In this document: piece by piece, positions 31,734-41,658 of the stretch
How positions within the stretch are numbered: position 1 is the first letter of the stretch
How the letters are laid out: each line of letters starts with the position of its first letter
Assembly (NCBI GenBank): GCA_045660545.1
Contig: JAZREA010000026.1
Coordinates: 51,942-115,941 of the forward strand
Length of the DNA: 64,000 nt
DNA from: JAZREA01 sp045660545
GTDB lineage: Bacteria; Bacillota; Clostridia; Monoglobales; Firm-18
Direction of reading: 5' to 3'
Notes under the pieces: generated by a model
Seen by the model: only the letters and a program-made list of their open reading frames with translations
What the model was told of the DNA's origin: nothing
Database searches by the model: none
Program-made: the position numbers and the translations under genes

Positions 31734-34700
31734 GGTTAAAAGGTTTGGAAATGCAAGGTTTTAAGTCGTTTGCAGACAGAACAGTCCTTGATTTTAAAGA
31801 CGGCGTAACTGCGGTTGTAGGCCCTAACGGAAGCGGTAAGAGTAACATATCCGACGCTATACGTTGGGTTATGGGTGAGATGAGTGCAAAGTCTCTCCGT
31901 GGCGGCAATATGCAAGACATAATCTTTTCAGGAACCGAGAAGAGAAAACCCCTTGGCTTTGCGGAGGTTTCGCTTATTATCGACAACGCTGACAAGGCTC
32001 TGGGCGTAGACTTTGACGAGGTAGTAGTTACAAGACGTCTTTTCCGTTCCGGCGAAAGTGAGTATTTTATAAACAAAAGCTCCGTTAGGCTTAAAGATAT
32101 CCACGAGCTGTTTATGGACACCGGCGTGGGCCGCGAGGGATATTCAATTATAGGCCAGGGTAAGATTGCCGAAATAATTAATACAAAGTCCGAAGACCGC
32201 CGTTCCATGTTTGAAGAGGCTGCCGGCATAACGAAGTTCCGTTACAGAAAGGAAGAGGCGGAAAGAAAGCTTTCCCATACAAACGAGAATGTTCTGCGTG
32301 TTAATGACATAATAACCGAAATAGAGGGCCAGATAGGCCCGTTGAAGCAACAGTCCGAAAAGGCTAAAAAATACCTAAACCTTCGTGATAAGTTAAAGGT
32401 TTTGGAGGTAAACGTTGCTCTGAAAAACATAGCTTCATATAAGTCCGGTCTTGAAGAGGTGGGAAAACAGGTGTCCGACCTTACTTCTCAGCTGGACAAA
32501 ATCCGTACATTGGTTGAGGAAAAAGAGTCTGTAACAGCCGAGGTATATCAAAAGATTACCGATACCGAAACTCTTGTACAACAAAAGAGAGAAAAGCTCG
32601 ACGCCAACCGCGCAGAGCTTACTTCGTTTGAAACTGACATCAGCGTTTTAAAAAGCCGTATCGAAGGCAACGTCGCAAATATAAAGCGCATCGAGCAGGA
32701 AATTGCCGACTTAAACCTTAAATACGACGAGGCGGAAAAGTCCGTTGTAACCGAGCAGGAACAAATTAACGAGCTTACCTTAAAGCGTGATGGGTTAAAC
32801 TCTAAACACGCCGAGCTTGAAAATCAGCTCCTTGCCTTTGATAATGAGGAAAGGCTTCATAACGAGAATATCGACAGTATCAATACGGAAATTATCGCTC
32901 TGTTAAACGAGGTTGCAAACCTTCGTGCAAAAATCAGTAACTTTAATGCTCTTATTCAAAGCTATATGGAGCGCAAAGACGCTATCGATAAAGATATTTC
33001 GTCCAGGTCTGCCGACCTTTTGAAGTTAAAAGAAAACGAGTCAAAGATAAAGTCTGATTACGAGAGTGCTCTTGAAGAAAATACAAAGCTCCAAAAGAGC
33101 TATGATGACGAAAACAAGGAGCTTTCAGACCTTGCATCCAAGCTGGACAAGCTGATTAAAGAAGACCTTAACGTTCGTGAGGAATTACAGTCGGCTGTTT
33201 CAAGGCAAAAGCTTTTAAAAGACCTTGAAAAGTCTTTTGACAATTACAGCAGAAGTGTAAAGGCTGTAATGACCGCTTTTGACGGAGGACAGCTTTCCGG
33301 CGTATCGCTTTATGGTACTGTTGCGAGTCTTGTAAAGGTAGAGTCTAAGTACACAACTGCAATAGAGGTTTCTCTTGGCGCAGCTGCGCAAAATATTGTT
33401 ACAGCAACCGAGGAAGACGCAAAGCGTGCTATTGAATATTTAAAGAAGACAAAGCAGGGACGTGCGACGTTCTTGCCTGTTTCCGCTGCCAAAGGTGCAA
33501 AGCTTGATGATGGCAACGTAAAGTCCAGCCGGGGTTATATCGGTCTTGCGTCGGAGCTTGTGGAATACGACCATAAATATAAGAACGTTATAGAAGGCCT
33601 TTTGGGTAAGGTTGTTGTTGTGGATAACATCGACAACGCGGTTAAGATTGCAAAGGATAATTCGTATCGTTTCAGAATCGTTACACTCTCAGGTGAGCTT
33701 CTGGCTCCGGGCGGCTCGATGTCGGGCGGTAGCCACAGCCATTCTTCCGGGCTGTTTGCAAGGGCAAACGAACTGGTTGAGCTGGAAAAGAAGATTCCGG
33801 GCTTGCAGCTAAATGCCGAGTCTGTGTCCAAAGAGCTTGTAAAGGTCAGGACCTTGCATGATGATAAAGTCGCTTCGGTTGACAGGATAAAGGCCGACCT
33901 TTCTGAAAAAAGCGGGGAGCTTTTGCGCTTAAAGTCAGACCTTTTGCATGCCGGCGAATTTATAGAGTCTGTGCAGTCGTCAAAAACTGCCTTGGATGTT
34001 GAACTGAAACACCTTGATACGCAGGTTGCGGAAATGCAAAGGAGCATAACCGTCCACGAAAGCGAAATAGAGGCAGTTAACAGTAATATAGCCGCTATGG
34101 AAAAGGAAGTAGAGCAAAAGCGCAGCGAGCTTGGTAACAAGTATGCTGAAAGAGAAAAGATTACTGCTTCTATTAATGAGGTCAGGGACGCTATTATAGA
34201 GATTGACAAAAGCATCGGTATTTTCGACCAGAAAATCGAGATGGTTAACCAGCGTAAGCAGGAAATCAGCTTAAATATCGGTCAAAAGAAGGAAAACATC
34301 AGCGAAATGTCTTCTGTAAACGAAGATATTGAGAGCGATATAGAGTTTAAAAAGGAACAGATAGAGTCGCTAAACGAAGAGCTTTTGACACTTCGTAAGG
34401 AAATTGACGATTCCGAAAACTCGCGCAAACAGGCGCAAGAGACTATCAGAGTATTCCAGGAGGAGCATAAAAAGCTCCTGGAAGACCAGATGCGTGTTCA
34501 GCAGGAACAGGGACGTGTCGAGAGTAAAAAGGCAAGGGCAGAAGCCGAGCTTGAGTCTATAATCAACAGACTTTGGGAAGATTACGAGCTTACTGTTACA
34601 ACTGCAGAGGAGTTAAAGACTGATGTCCCCTCCGATGCTGGGAAGCAGGTTAATAGCTTAAAAGATGAAATCAAGTCTCTCGGCAACATCAATATAGACG

Positions 34701-35296
34701 CCATAGAGGAGTACAAGCAGGTCAGCGAAAGATACGAATTTTTAAGCACACAGCGCGACGACCTTGTAGCCGCTAAAAAGAATCTGGAACAGGTAATAGC
34801 TGATATGATTCTTATAATGAAGAGCCAGTTTAGTGAAAAGTTTGGAATAATCAACAAGCATTTTGGCGAGACTTTCTCTGAACTGTTCGGCGGCGGTAAA
34901 GCGGAGCTTTCGCTTACCGACCCTGACGACGTACTAAACAGCGGTGTAGAGATTAACGTCCAGCCTCCGGGCAAGGCGGTTAAGAGTATGCTTCAATTAT
35001 CAGGCGGTGAGCAGGCGTTTGTTTCGATTGCGCTGTTGTTCGCTATATTGAAGGTAAGGCCGTCTCCGTTCTGCGTACTTGACGAAATCGAGGCTGCTCT
35101 TGACGACGTAAACGTTGTAAGGTTTGCTGAATATCTTAAAAAGTTCAGCAAAAAGTCGCAGTTTATAGTTGTAACTCACAGAAGAGGTACAATGCAGTCT
35201 GCCAACATTCTTTATGGAATCACTATGCAGGAACAGGGCGTTTCCAAGCTTTTGTCTATTGATATTGACAAGGTTATGGAAATGAAATTGGATTAA
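31730..35296 (+). CDS. smc: Chromosome segregation protein SMC
   Basis: A 1188-residue SMC ATPase: N-terminal Walker A GPNGSGKSNISDAIRW (residues about 32-47), long coiled coils (about 170-500 and 680-1020), a hinge around GVSLYGTVASLVKVESKY to SMSGGSHSH, then the signature LQLSGGEQAF and Walker B FCVLDEIEAALDDVNV. It compacts and segregates chromosomes with ScpA and ScpB, which are not encoded in this window. The length is normal. Confidence 0.97.
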   Translation: MRLKGLEMQGFKSFADRTVLDFKDGVTAVVGPNGSGKSNISDAIRWVMGEMSAKSLRGGNMQDIIFSGTEKRKPLGFAEVSLIIDNADKALGVDFDEVVVTRRLFRSGESEYFINKSSVRLKDIHELFMDTGVGREGYSIIGQGKIAEIINTKSEDRRSMFEEAAGITKFRYRKEEAERKLSHTNENVLRVNDIITEIEGQIGPLKQQSEKAKKYLNLRDKLKVLEVNVALKNIASYKSGLEEVGKQVSDLTSQLDKIRTLVEEKESVTAEVYQKITDTETLVQQKREKLDANRAELTSFETDISVLKSRIEGNVANIKRIEQEIADLNLKYDEAEKSVVTEQEQINELTLKRDGLNSKHAELENQLLAFDNEERLHNENIDSINTEIIALLNEVANLRAKISNFNALIQSYMERKDAIDKDISSRSADLLKLKENESKIKSDYESALEENTKLQKSYDDENKELSDLASKLDKLIKEDLNVREELQSAVSRQKLLKDLEKSFDNYSRSVKAVMTAFDGGQLSGVSLYGTVASLVKVESKYTTAIEVSLGAAAQNIVTATEEDAKRAIEYLKKTKQGRATFLPVSAAKGAKLDDGNVKSSRGYIGLASELVEYDHKYKNVIEGLLGKVVVVDNIDNAVKIAKDNSYRFRIVTLSGELLAPGGSMSGGSHSHSSGLFARANELVELEKKIPGLQLNAESVSKELVKVRTLHDDKVASVDRIKADLSEKSGELLRLKSDLLHAGEFIESVQSSKTALDVELKHLDTQVAEMQRSITVHESEIEAVNSNIAAMEKEVEQKRSELGNKYAEREKITASINEVRDAIIEIDKSIGIFDQKIEMVNQRKQEISLNIGQKKENISEMSSVNEDIESDIEFKKEQIESLNEELLTLRKEIDDSENSRKQAQETIRVFQEEHKKLLEDQMRVQQEQGRVESKKARAEAELESIINRLWEDYELTVTTAEELKTDVPSDAGKQVNSLKDEIKSLGNINIDAIEEYKQVSERYEFLSTQRDDLVAAKKNLEQVIADMILIMKSQFSEKFGIINKHFGETFSELFGGGKAELSLTDPDDVLNSGVEINVQPPGKAVKSMLQLSGGEQAFVSIALLFAILKVRPSPFCVLDEIEAALDDVNVVRFAEYLKKFSKKSQFIVVTHRRGTMQSANILYGITMQEQGVSKLLSIDIDKVMEMKLD

Positions 35297-35311
35297 CGAA
35301 AGGAATATAAA

Positions 35312-36220
35312 ATGGGTTTATTTGAGAAGTTTAAACGCGGCCTTGAAAAAACAAGGGCACAGTTTTCTGAGCGCACCAACGAGGTTATGAAGATTTTTCG
35401 CAAGGTTGACGAGGCTTTGTTCGAAGAGCTTGAAGAGGTGCTTATAATGTCGGACGTGGGCTTTGAAACTTCGAGTGATATAATAGAACGCCTTCGCCAA
35501 AAGGCAAGGGAAGAAAAAATTACCGAGTCCGAAGGCTTAAAGTCTGCCTTGCAGGAAATCGTGAGCGATATTTTAAGCGAGGACGAGCAGGAATTTGAAA
35601 TCACCACTTCTCCTGCCGTAATACTTGTAATAGGTGTAAACGGCGTTGGTAAAACAACTTCGATTGCAAAGCTTGCCCATATGTATAAAGAGCAGGGCAA
35701 GAAGGTAATGCTTGCGGCTGCCGATACGTTTCGTGCTGCCGCTATCGACCAGCTTCAGATATGGGCAGACAGAGTAGGGGTTGATATAATCAAGCAGCAG
35801 GAGGGCAGCGATCCTGCGTCTGTTGTGTTTGATGCTATATCTGCCGCAAAGGCGAGAAATGCAGATATCCTGATATGTGATACTGCGGGCCGACTTCATA
35901 ATAAGAAAAACCTTATGGAAGAGCTTTCCAAGATTCATAAGATTATCGACCGAGAGTTGCCAGATGCACAAAAGGAGTCGTTTTTGGTGCTCGACGCCAC
36001 AACCGGCCAGAACGCTCTTAGCCAGGCAAAGAACTTTGCCGAGGTTTCCGACGTTACGGGCATAGTGCTTACAAAGCTCGACGGCACTGCAAAGGGCGGT
36101 ATCGTAATAGCCGTAAAGGCGGAGCAGAACATCCCCGTAAGGTTTGTAGGCGTGGGCGAGCAGATGGACGACCTCCAGCCGTTTGCTGCGTCAGAGTTTG
36201 CAAAGGCGATGTTCGAGTAA
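35312..36220 (+). CDS. ftsY: Signal recognition particle receptor FtsY
   Basis: A 302-residue SRP GTPase: N-domain helices (residues 1-90), G1 GVNGVGKTTSIAKLA, DTFRAAAIDQL, DTAGRLHNK and TKLDGTAKGG with the terminal GEQMDDLQPF. The acidic A-domain of E. coli FtsY is absent, as usual in Firmicutes. It docks the SRP (Ffh, encoded downstream at 40012) to the membrane. Confidence 0.97.
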   Translation: MGLFEKFKRGLEKTRAQFSERTNEVMKIFRKVDEALFEELEEVLIMSDVGFETSSDIIERLRQKAREEKITESEGLKSALQEIVSDILSEDEQEFEITTSPAVILVIGVNGVGKTTSIAKLAHMYKEQGKKVMLAAADTFRAAAIDQLQIWADRVGVDIIKQQEGSDPASVVFDAISAAKARNADILICDTAGRLHNKKNLMEELSKIHKIIDRELPDAQKESFLVLDATTGQNALSQAKNFAEVSDVTGIVLTKLDGTAKGGIVIAVKAEQNIPVRFVGVGEQMDDLQPFAASEFAKAMFE

Positions 36221-36247
36221 TTTCTTTTTTAAAAAGAGGTGATTATT

Positions 36248-38923
36248 TTGATAAAAAATCCTGTTTTAAAAATGATTATAACTATTTCTGTAATCATCGC
36301 ATTTTTTGCGATAACAGTAGTGTGCGGCGTTTATATCAACTATATGGAATACTTGGAAATCGGCAATAACTTTACCAGCGTGTTTTGGGTTGACTTTAAT
36401 TCTAATGCGGTTGTGTTTGGTGCTTCGTTTTTGCTGTTCTTTATATTGATATATGTCAATTTAGCTGTTTTAAGGAACAATTTGTCCGCTATAGACCACT
36501 CTTTTTCGTACCTTAAAAAGAGCTTTTGGTTTGTTGTTGTAAGCATAGTGGCTTCGCTTGTTGCAGCTTCATATTCTTGCGGCAGGGTTTCTTCGACCGT
36601 TATGCCGTACCTAAACAGTGAATTTTTTGGTAAGGGAGATCCGATATTCTATAAAGACATAGGTTACTATGTTTTTCAGCGTCCGTTTTTAATTTCGGTT
36701 TCTGAGCTGTTTTTAAATTTTTCTGCCGTTTTAATAGTAGCAACAATTTTGCTTTATTTTGCTTTTTATGGCAGATTTGACTTTTATAATATGAAAAATA
36801 TTTTAAAAGAAAAGGGCATCTTAATTCACACAATAGTTTTGGTTATGGTGTTTTTCCTTTTAAAGGCGCTTACTTATAAGTTTGAGTGCGAGGACATCCT
36901 TTTCAGCCACAACGCAGATTTTATAGGAGCAGATTACGTTGATATTAAGGTCTGGCTTAAATTCTATAACGTCGTTCCCGTCATTTTGATAGCGGTTGTT
37001 GTAGTAACGCTTCTTTTCACCCTAAGGGCGAAGTTTAAACAAGCTATTCTGACAGCTATGGTGTACCCGCTAATATTTATTGTAACTACAATAATAGCTT
37101 CTTTGGTAAACACTATGGTCGTTGCGCCTAACGAGATGGCTGTTCAAAACGACTATATCCAGAATAACATTGACTACACCCGTTCGGCGTACGGCCTTGA
37201 TAACACGATTGAACAGAATTTTGATATTAAAAATGACCTTGATGAAGCTAAGATAATGAACAACCTTGGCACAATCGATAACATAAGAGTTAACGATTTT
37301 GACCAGACCGTGAATATCTTAAATCAGCTTCAAAGCTTAAAAACATACTATACGTTTACAGATGCTGACGTTGTAACATACACACTTTCCGGCGAGCCTA
37401 CCGCGGTAGCTATTGCTCCAAGAGAGATTAATACCGACAAGCTTGGCCAGTCTGCCAATACGTATATAAATACAAGGATGAGATACACTCACGGAATGGG
37501 TGTTGCTGCTAATAAGATTAATACAATTACCGAAAACGGACAGCCCCACTTTATAGTAAGGGATATCCCCGTTACCTCTGATTATCCGGAGCTTGCGGTT
37601 GAAGAGCCTCGTATTTACTACGGCGAGACGGACAACGACTACGTAATAGTAGGCACAAAGGACGGCGAATCGGACGATATTGAAGGCAACGGCTACGCTT
37701 ATCAGGGTAAGGGCGGCATTGGGCTTAGCTTTTTAAACAGGCTGATTTTGTCTGTTCGTGAGGCAGATTTTATGATGCTTATTTCCGGACAGATTTCAAG
37801 CAACAGTAAAATTTTGTTAAACACCAATATATTAGAGCGTGTTAAGAAAGTCGCTCCGTTCTTAGAGTACGACAACGACCCTACAATAGTGATTGACAAC
37901 GGAAGGTTAAAGTGGATTATAGATGCATATACAGCAACCGAGTACTATCCGTATTCAGAGTACAACGCAGGCTATAACTATATAAGAAATTCTGTTAAAA
38001 TCGTAGTAGACGCCTACGACGGAACTACACAGTTTTATATAATCGACAACACAGACCCGATTATTAAAAGCTACGCAAGCATATACCCCGACTTGTTTGA
38101 AAAGACTCCGTTCCCCGAGTCTTTGAGCGGACATATAAGGTATCCGATGGATATATTCAACATACAGGCACAGATGCTTCAAAAGTACCATATTAAAAAC
38201 GCTGCCGAGTTTTATCAGAACAAGGGCGTGTGGGCAATTTCTAACGAAAAGTCGTCCGAGAGCGTTACTCAGGCCGTTAAGCCGTACTATAACTATATGA
38301 AGATAGACGGCGAAGCAGAGCTGGTGCTTATGATTCCATACACACCTGTTAATAAGCATAATATGATTTCGTGGCTTGCAGTAAGATGTACGGGGCCAAA
38401 TTACGGACAGCATATAATCTATAATTTCAGCCAGTCGGAAAGCATACCGGGAACATATCAGGTAGAAAACTTTATAGACAGTAACGACAATATATCAAAG
38501 GATATCTCCCTTTGGGAGAGCTCCGGTTCTTCGGTTATCCGAGGAAATATGCTTGTAATCCCGGTTGACGGCAACATTTTATATGTTGAGCCGCTTTATA
38601 TAACTTCGGGCAGTGAGCAAAGTGCGCTTCCGCAGATTGCAAGAATAGTTGTTTACTATAACGGCAAGGTTGTTGCCGAGCCAACTTTAAGCGGATGCCT
38701 TAGCAAGCTTTTTGGTGTTACAATGCAGACACAGGAAGAGGAAGAGGCTGACGACTTAAACACTTATGTCCAAAACGCCATCAAGGCGTATAATGATGTC
38801 AAAAGTTCGTCGCAAAACGGCGACTGGACAGAGTTTGGCAAGGCTATGGATCAGCTTGATAATGTAATTAATAATATTAAAAACAAATTAGAAACACAAA
38901 ATCAACAAAACACGGAGGAGTAA
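36248..38923 (+). CDS. UPF0182 family membrane protein
   Basis: An 891-residue protein. Seven hydrophobic segments in the first 310 residues (from MIITISVIIAFFAITVVCGV to PLIFIVTTIIASLVNTMVV) are followed by a large, probably extracellular domain and an acidic C-terminal tail rich in Q, N and E. The length and layout fit UPF0182, whose function is unknown. The TTG at 36248 is chosen because AGAGGTG lies six bases upstream; the frame also opens at GTG 36239, which is inside that site. It interrupts the usual ftsY-ylxM-ffh order. Confidence 0.85.
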   Translation: MIKNPVLKMIITISVIIAFFAITVVCGVYINYMEYLEIGNNFTSVFWVDFNSNAVVFGASFLLFFILIYVNLAVLRNNLSAIDHSFSYLKKSFWFVVVSIVASLVAASYSCGRVSSTVMPYLNSEFFGKGDPIFYKDIGYYVFQRPFLISVSELFLNFSAVLIVATILLYFAFYGRFDFYNMKNILKEKGILIHTIVLVMVFFLLKALTYKFECEDILFSHNADFIGADYVDIKVWLKFYNVVPVILIAVVVVTLLFTLRAKFKQAILTAMVYPLIFIVTTIIASLVNTMVVAPNEMAVQNDYIQNNIDYTRSAYGLDNTIEQNFDIKNDLDEAKIMNNLGTIDNIRVNDFDQTVNILNQLQSLKTYYTFTDADVVTYTLSGEPTAVAIAPREINTDKLGQSANTYINTRMRYTHGMGVAANKINTITENGQPHFIVRDIPVTSDYPELAVEEPRIYYGETDNDYVIVGTKDGESDDIEGNGYAYQGKGGIGLSFLNRLILSVREADFMMLISGQISSNSKILLNTNILERVKKVAPFLEYDNDPTIVIDNGRLKWIIDAYTATEYYPYSEYNAGYNYIRNSVKIVVDAYDGTTQFYIIDNTDPIIKSYASIYPDLFEKTPFPESLSGHIRYPMDIFNIQAQMLQKYHIKNAAEFYQNKGVWAISNEKSSESVTQAVKPYYNYMKIDGEAELVLMIPYTPVNKHNMISWLAVRCTGPNYGQHIIYNFSQSESIPGTYQVENFIDSNDNISKDISLWESSGSSVIRGNMLVIPVDGNILYVEPLYITSGSEQSALPQIARIVVYYNGKVVAEPTLSGCLSKLFGVTMQTQEEEEADDLNTYVQNAIKAYNDVKSSSQNGDWTEFGKAMDQLDNVINNIKNKLETQNQQNTEE

Positions 38924-38926
38924 TTT

Positions 38927-39529
38927 ATGAAAGAGTATAATATTAAAAGAGTAAAATCCGTACCAACCGAGTCCGATTGGGCAAATGCCGAGGTAGCGTA
39001 CATCGACAACGCTCAGTGGGAAGGCTTTTCGCCCTGCCCTTTTAAGATGGAGGCTCGCCTTTTGGCGGACGAAACGGCAATTTATGTTAATCTTATAACT
39101 GACGAAAGACCTCTCGTTGCTAATAAGACCGAAAAGAACTCGGCTGTATGTGAAGACAGCTGCATGGAGTTTTTCTTAAAGCCGGGCGTTTCCCTCGACC
39201 AGTATCTCAACTTCGAGATTAACCCTACCGGAGTTTTGTACGTCAGCAGAAGATATGACCGCGAGCGCAGGCATTTTTTGGAAGTAGACCATTCAATTTT
39301 CGAAATCAAGAGTATAATTACTCGTGATAAGTGGCAGCTTCTTTATAAAATCCCGTTCGACTTGTTGATAGAAGAGTTTGGCTATATAGAGGATAATATG
39401 CTTGGCAATTTCTATAAATGTGCCTTAGAGCCTACCAGACACTATGCAACATGGAACTATGTAGACACTCCGATTCCCGACTTTCACAGGCCGGAATTTT
39501 TCGGAGCAATTAATCTTCAAAAATTGTAA
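38927..39529 (+). CDS. Carbohydrate-binding family 9-like protein
   Basis: A 200-residue protein without signal peptide. The beta-sandwich pattern (WANAEVAYIDNAQWEG, FKMEARLLADETAIYVNLITDE, DSCMEFFLKPG, LNFEINPTGVLYVSRRYDR, YATWNYVDTPIPDFHRPEFFG) resembles the CBM9_2/DOMON-like domain used to bind sugars or metals in other proteins. It starts three bases after the UPF0182 gene, so they share a transcript. Role unknown. Confidence 0.7.
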   Translation: MKEYNIKRVKSVPTESDWANAEVAYIDNAQWEGFSPCPFKMEARLLADETAIYVNLITDERPLVANKTEKNSAVCEDSCMEFFLKPGVSLDQYLNFEINPTGVLYVSRRYDRERRHFLEVDHSIFEIKSIITRDKWQLLYKIPFDLLIEEFGYIEDNMLGNFYKCALEPTRHYATWNYVDTPIPDFHRPEFFGAINLQKL

Positions 39530-39540
39530 TATTTTTGTAA

Positions 39541-39567
39541 AAAACTCCTTGACACAAGGAGTTTTTT
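39541..39567 (+). terminator. Terminator after the CBM9-like gene
   Basis: AAAACTCCTT and AAGGAGTTTT pair around GACAC, followed by T. The next promoter's -35 lies within this hairpin. Confidence 0.9.
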
Positions 39568-39577
39568 GATATATAAT
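39549..39577 (+). promoter_or_regulatory. Consensus promoter of ylxM-ffh
   Basis: TTGACA (39549-39554), 17 bases, TATAAT (39572-39577). All twelve hexamer bases match the sigma-A consensus. Confidence 0.85.
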
Positions 39578-39612
39578 ATGTAAAGTAAGAAGCTTTACAA
39601 GGAGAATTTAAG

Positions 39613-39972
39613 ATGAGTAAAAATTTAGACATTATTATGCTTTTCGATTTTTACCGCAATATCCTGACTGAAAAACAAATTGAGGTTGTAGATTTATACT
39701 ACAACGAAGACCTTTCGCTTGCGGAGATAAGCGAGCATCTTGGTATTACACGACAGGGTGTCAGGGACAATATTAAGCGTGCCGAGGCGATTTTAATCGA
39801 CATGGAAGATAAGCTTAATCTTGTTAAAAAGCACAGTGCTGTTATGCAGTCGGTTAACGGAATATCCGAACAGATATCCATGATGGAGGCTAACGAGGCA
39901 GTAGCTTCGCTTCCCTGGGTGCTTGACCACATTGACACCATAAAGAAGCTTTTAGACAAAATTGACGACTGA
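39613..39972 (+). CDS. ylxM: YlxM family helix-turn-helix protein (UPF0122)
   Basis: A 119-residue protein resembling sigma-factor region 4: LTEKQIEVVDLYYNEDLSLAEISEHLGITRQGVRDNIKRAE spans residues about 16-56 and holds the helix-turn-helix. YlxM binds SRP components or DNA and always lies beside ffh, as here. AAGGAG precedes the ATG. Forty bases separate it from ffh. Confidence 0.93.
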   Translation: MSKNLDIIMLFDFYRNILTEKQIEVVDLYYNEDLSLAEISEHLGITRQGVRDNIKRAEAILIDMEDKLNLVKKHSAVMQSVNGISEQISMMEANEAVASLPWVLDHIDTIKKLLDKIDD

Positions 39973-40011
39973 TTTTTTCGTTATACCTTTTTAGTATAGG
40001 CAGGTGAGGTA

Positions 40012-41370
40012 ATGGCTTTCGACAATCTGACTGAAAAGTTACAAAGCGCTTTTAAAAAGCTAAGAGGCAAAGGAAAGATTACGCAGGCAGATTTAAAAGA
40101 AGGCATGCGCGAAATTAAACTTGCCCTGCTCGAAGCAGACGTTAACTTTAAAGTAGTTAAAGAGTTTATATCTATTGTTACCGAAAGAGCAAGTGGCTCT
40201 GACGTTTTAGAGTCCCTTACCCCGGGGCAGCAAATTGTTAAAATAGTTAACGAAGAGCTTGTTAACCTGATGGGCGTGGAAAACACTAAAATCAACCTTT
40301 CCAACAATCCGCCTTCCGTTATAATGATGGCGGGTCTTCAGGGTGCAGGTAAGACGACCACAGCAGGCAAGCTTGCTAAGATGTTCAAGTCAAAGGGCAG
40401 ACGTCCTCTTTTGGTTGCGTGCGACGTTTACAGGCCGGCGGCTATTGAGCAGTTAAAGGTCGTTGGCGGCAAGGTTGACGTTCCCGTGTTTACTGTTGAG
40501 GGCAGTAAAGACCCGGTAGATATTTCAGTAAATGCCGTTTCCCACGCTAAAAAGTACGGAAATGATATAGTAATTATAGATACGGCCGGTCGCTTGCATA
40601 TAGACGAGGACTTAATGGCGGAGCTTCAGAATATCAAAAACGCCGTAACAGTCCACGAGACCTTGCTCGTTGTCGACGCGATGACTGGTCAGGATGCGAC
40701 TCAGGTTGCAGATACATTTAATAAACAGCTCGAAATTGACGGCGTAATCTTGTCAAAGCTTGACGGCGATGCAAGAGGCGGTGCCGCACTTTCGGTAAGA
40801 TATGTAACGCAAAAGCCTATTAAATTCGTCTCGGTTGGCGAAAAGTTTGACGACTTCGAGCCGTTTTATCCGGACAGAATGGCTTCCCGTATTCTTGGCA
40901 TGGGCGACGTTCTTTCCCTGATTGAAAAGGCAGAACAGCTCTACGACGAAAACCAGGCGCGTGAACTTGAAGAAAAGCTTAAAAAGCAGCAGTTCGACCT
41001 TGACGACTTTCTTTCTCAGATGCAACAGGTTAAAAAGATGGGCCCGATTAAAAATCTGCTCGGTATGATGCCGGGTATTGATGCAAGGGCTTTGGAAGGT
41101 GCCGACATTGACGAGCGAAAGCTCGACAGAGTAGAGGCGATAATAAAGAGCATGACTAAAAAGGAACGCTCTACACCCTCTATTATTAATTCAAGCAGAA
41201 AGCGTAGAATAGCGGCAGGCAGCGGCACAGACGTTGCACAGGTAAACTTGCTTTTAAAACAGTTTGAACAGATGCAAAAGATGTTCAAGCAGTTAAACAG
41301 CAAGGGCGCAAACAAGATGATGCGCAAGTTTAAAAATGGTCCAAAGGGAATGAAATTTCCTTTTGCATAA
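40012..41370 (+). CDS. ffh: Signal recognition particle protein Ffh
   Basis: A 452-residue SRP54 homologue: N-domain (residues 1-90), GTPase domain with GLQGAGKTTTAGKLA, DVYRPAAIEQL, DTAGRLHIDEDL and SKLDGDARGGAAL, and a methionine-rich M domain (residues about 300-452, FLSQMQQVKKMGPIKNLLGM ... MMRKFKNGPKGMKF) that binds signal peptides and SRP RNA. Partner of FtsY encoded upstream. Confidence 0.98.
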   Translation: MAFDNLTEKLQSAFKKLRGKGKITQADLKEGMREIKLALLEADVNFKVVKEFISIVTERASGSDVLESLTPGQQIVKIVNEELVNLMGVENTKINLSNNPPSVIMMAGLQGAGKTTTAGKLAKMFKSKGRRPLLVACDVYRPAAIEQLKVVGGKVDVPVFTVEGSKDPVDISVNAVSHAKKYGNDIVIIDTAGRLHIDEDLMAELQNIKNAVTVHETLLVVDAMTGQDATQVADTFNKQLEIDGVILSKLDGDARGGAALSVRYVTQKPIKFVSVGEKFDDFEPFYPDRMASRILGMGDVLSLIEKAEQLYDENQARELEEKLKKQQFDLDDFLSQMQQVKKMGPIKNLLGMMPGIDARALEGADIDERKLDRVEAIIKSMTKKERSTPSIINSSRKRRIAAGSGTDVAQVNLLLKQFEQMQKMFKQLNSKGANKMMRKFKNGPKGMKFPFA

Positions 41371-41402
41371 ATTGTAATTAAATCTTTTGGGAGGTGAAAT
41401 AG

Positions 41403-41642
41403 ATGGCAGTTAAAATCCGTTTGAAGAGAATGGGCGCAAAGAAAGCTCCTTTTTATCGTGTAGTTGTTGCAGACTCAAGATATCCGCGTGATGGTAGATT
41501 TATCGAAGAAATTGGTACTTACAATCCGCTTACAGACCCTGCTACAATCAACATCGACGTTGAAAAGGCTCAGAAGTGGGTTAAGAATGGTGCGCAGCCC
41601 ACAGATATCGTTAAGAAGCTTTTGAAGATTAGCGGTATGTAA
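41403..41642 (+). CDS. rpsP: 30S ribosomal protein S16
   Basis: A 79-residue protein of standard length: VKIRLKRMGAKKAPFYRVVVADSR at the N-terminus and EEIGTYNPLTDP. It binds 16S rRNA in the platform/body of the small subunit. GGGAGGTG precedes the ATG. It opens the rpsP-khpA-rimM-trmD block. Confidence 0.98.
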   Translation: MAVKIRLKRMGAKKAPFYRVVVADSRYPRDGRFIEEIGTYNPLTDPATINIDVEKAQKWVKNGAQPTDIVKKLLKISGM

Positions 41643-41658
41643 TTTTTGTTGGTATGAG

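Noticed and set aside
33535..34215. 226-residue minus-strand frame inside smc
   Set aside because: Serine-rich shadow of the coiled coil, no start signal.
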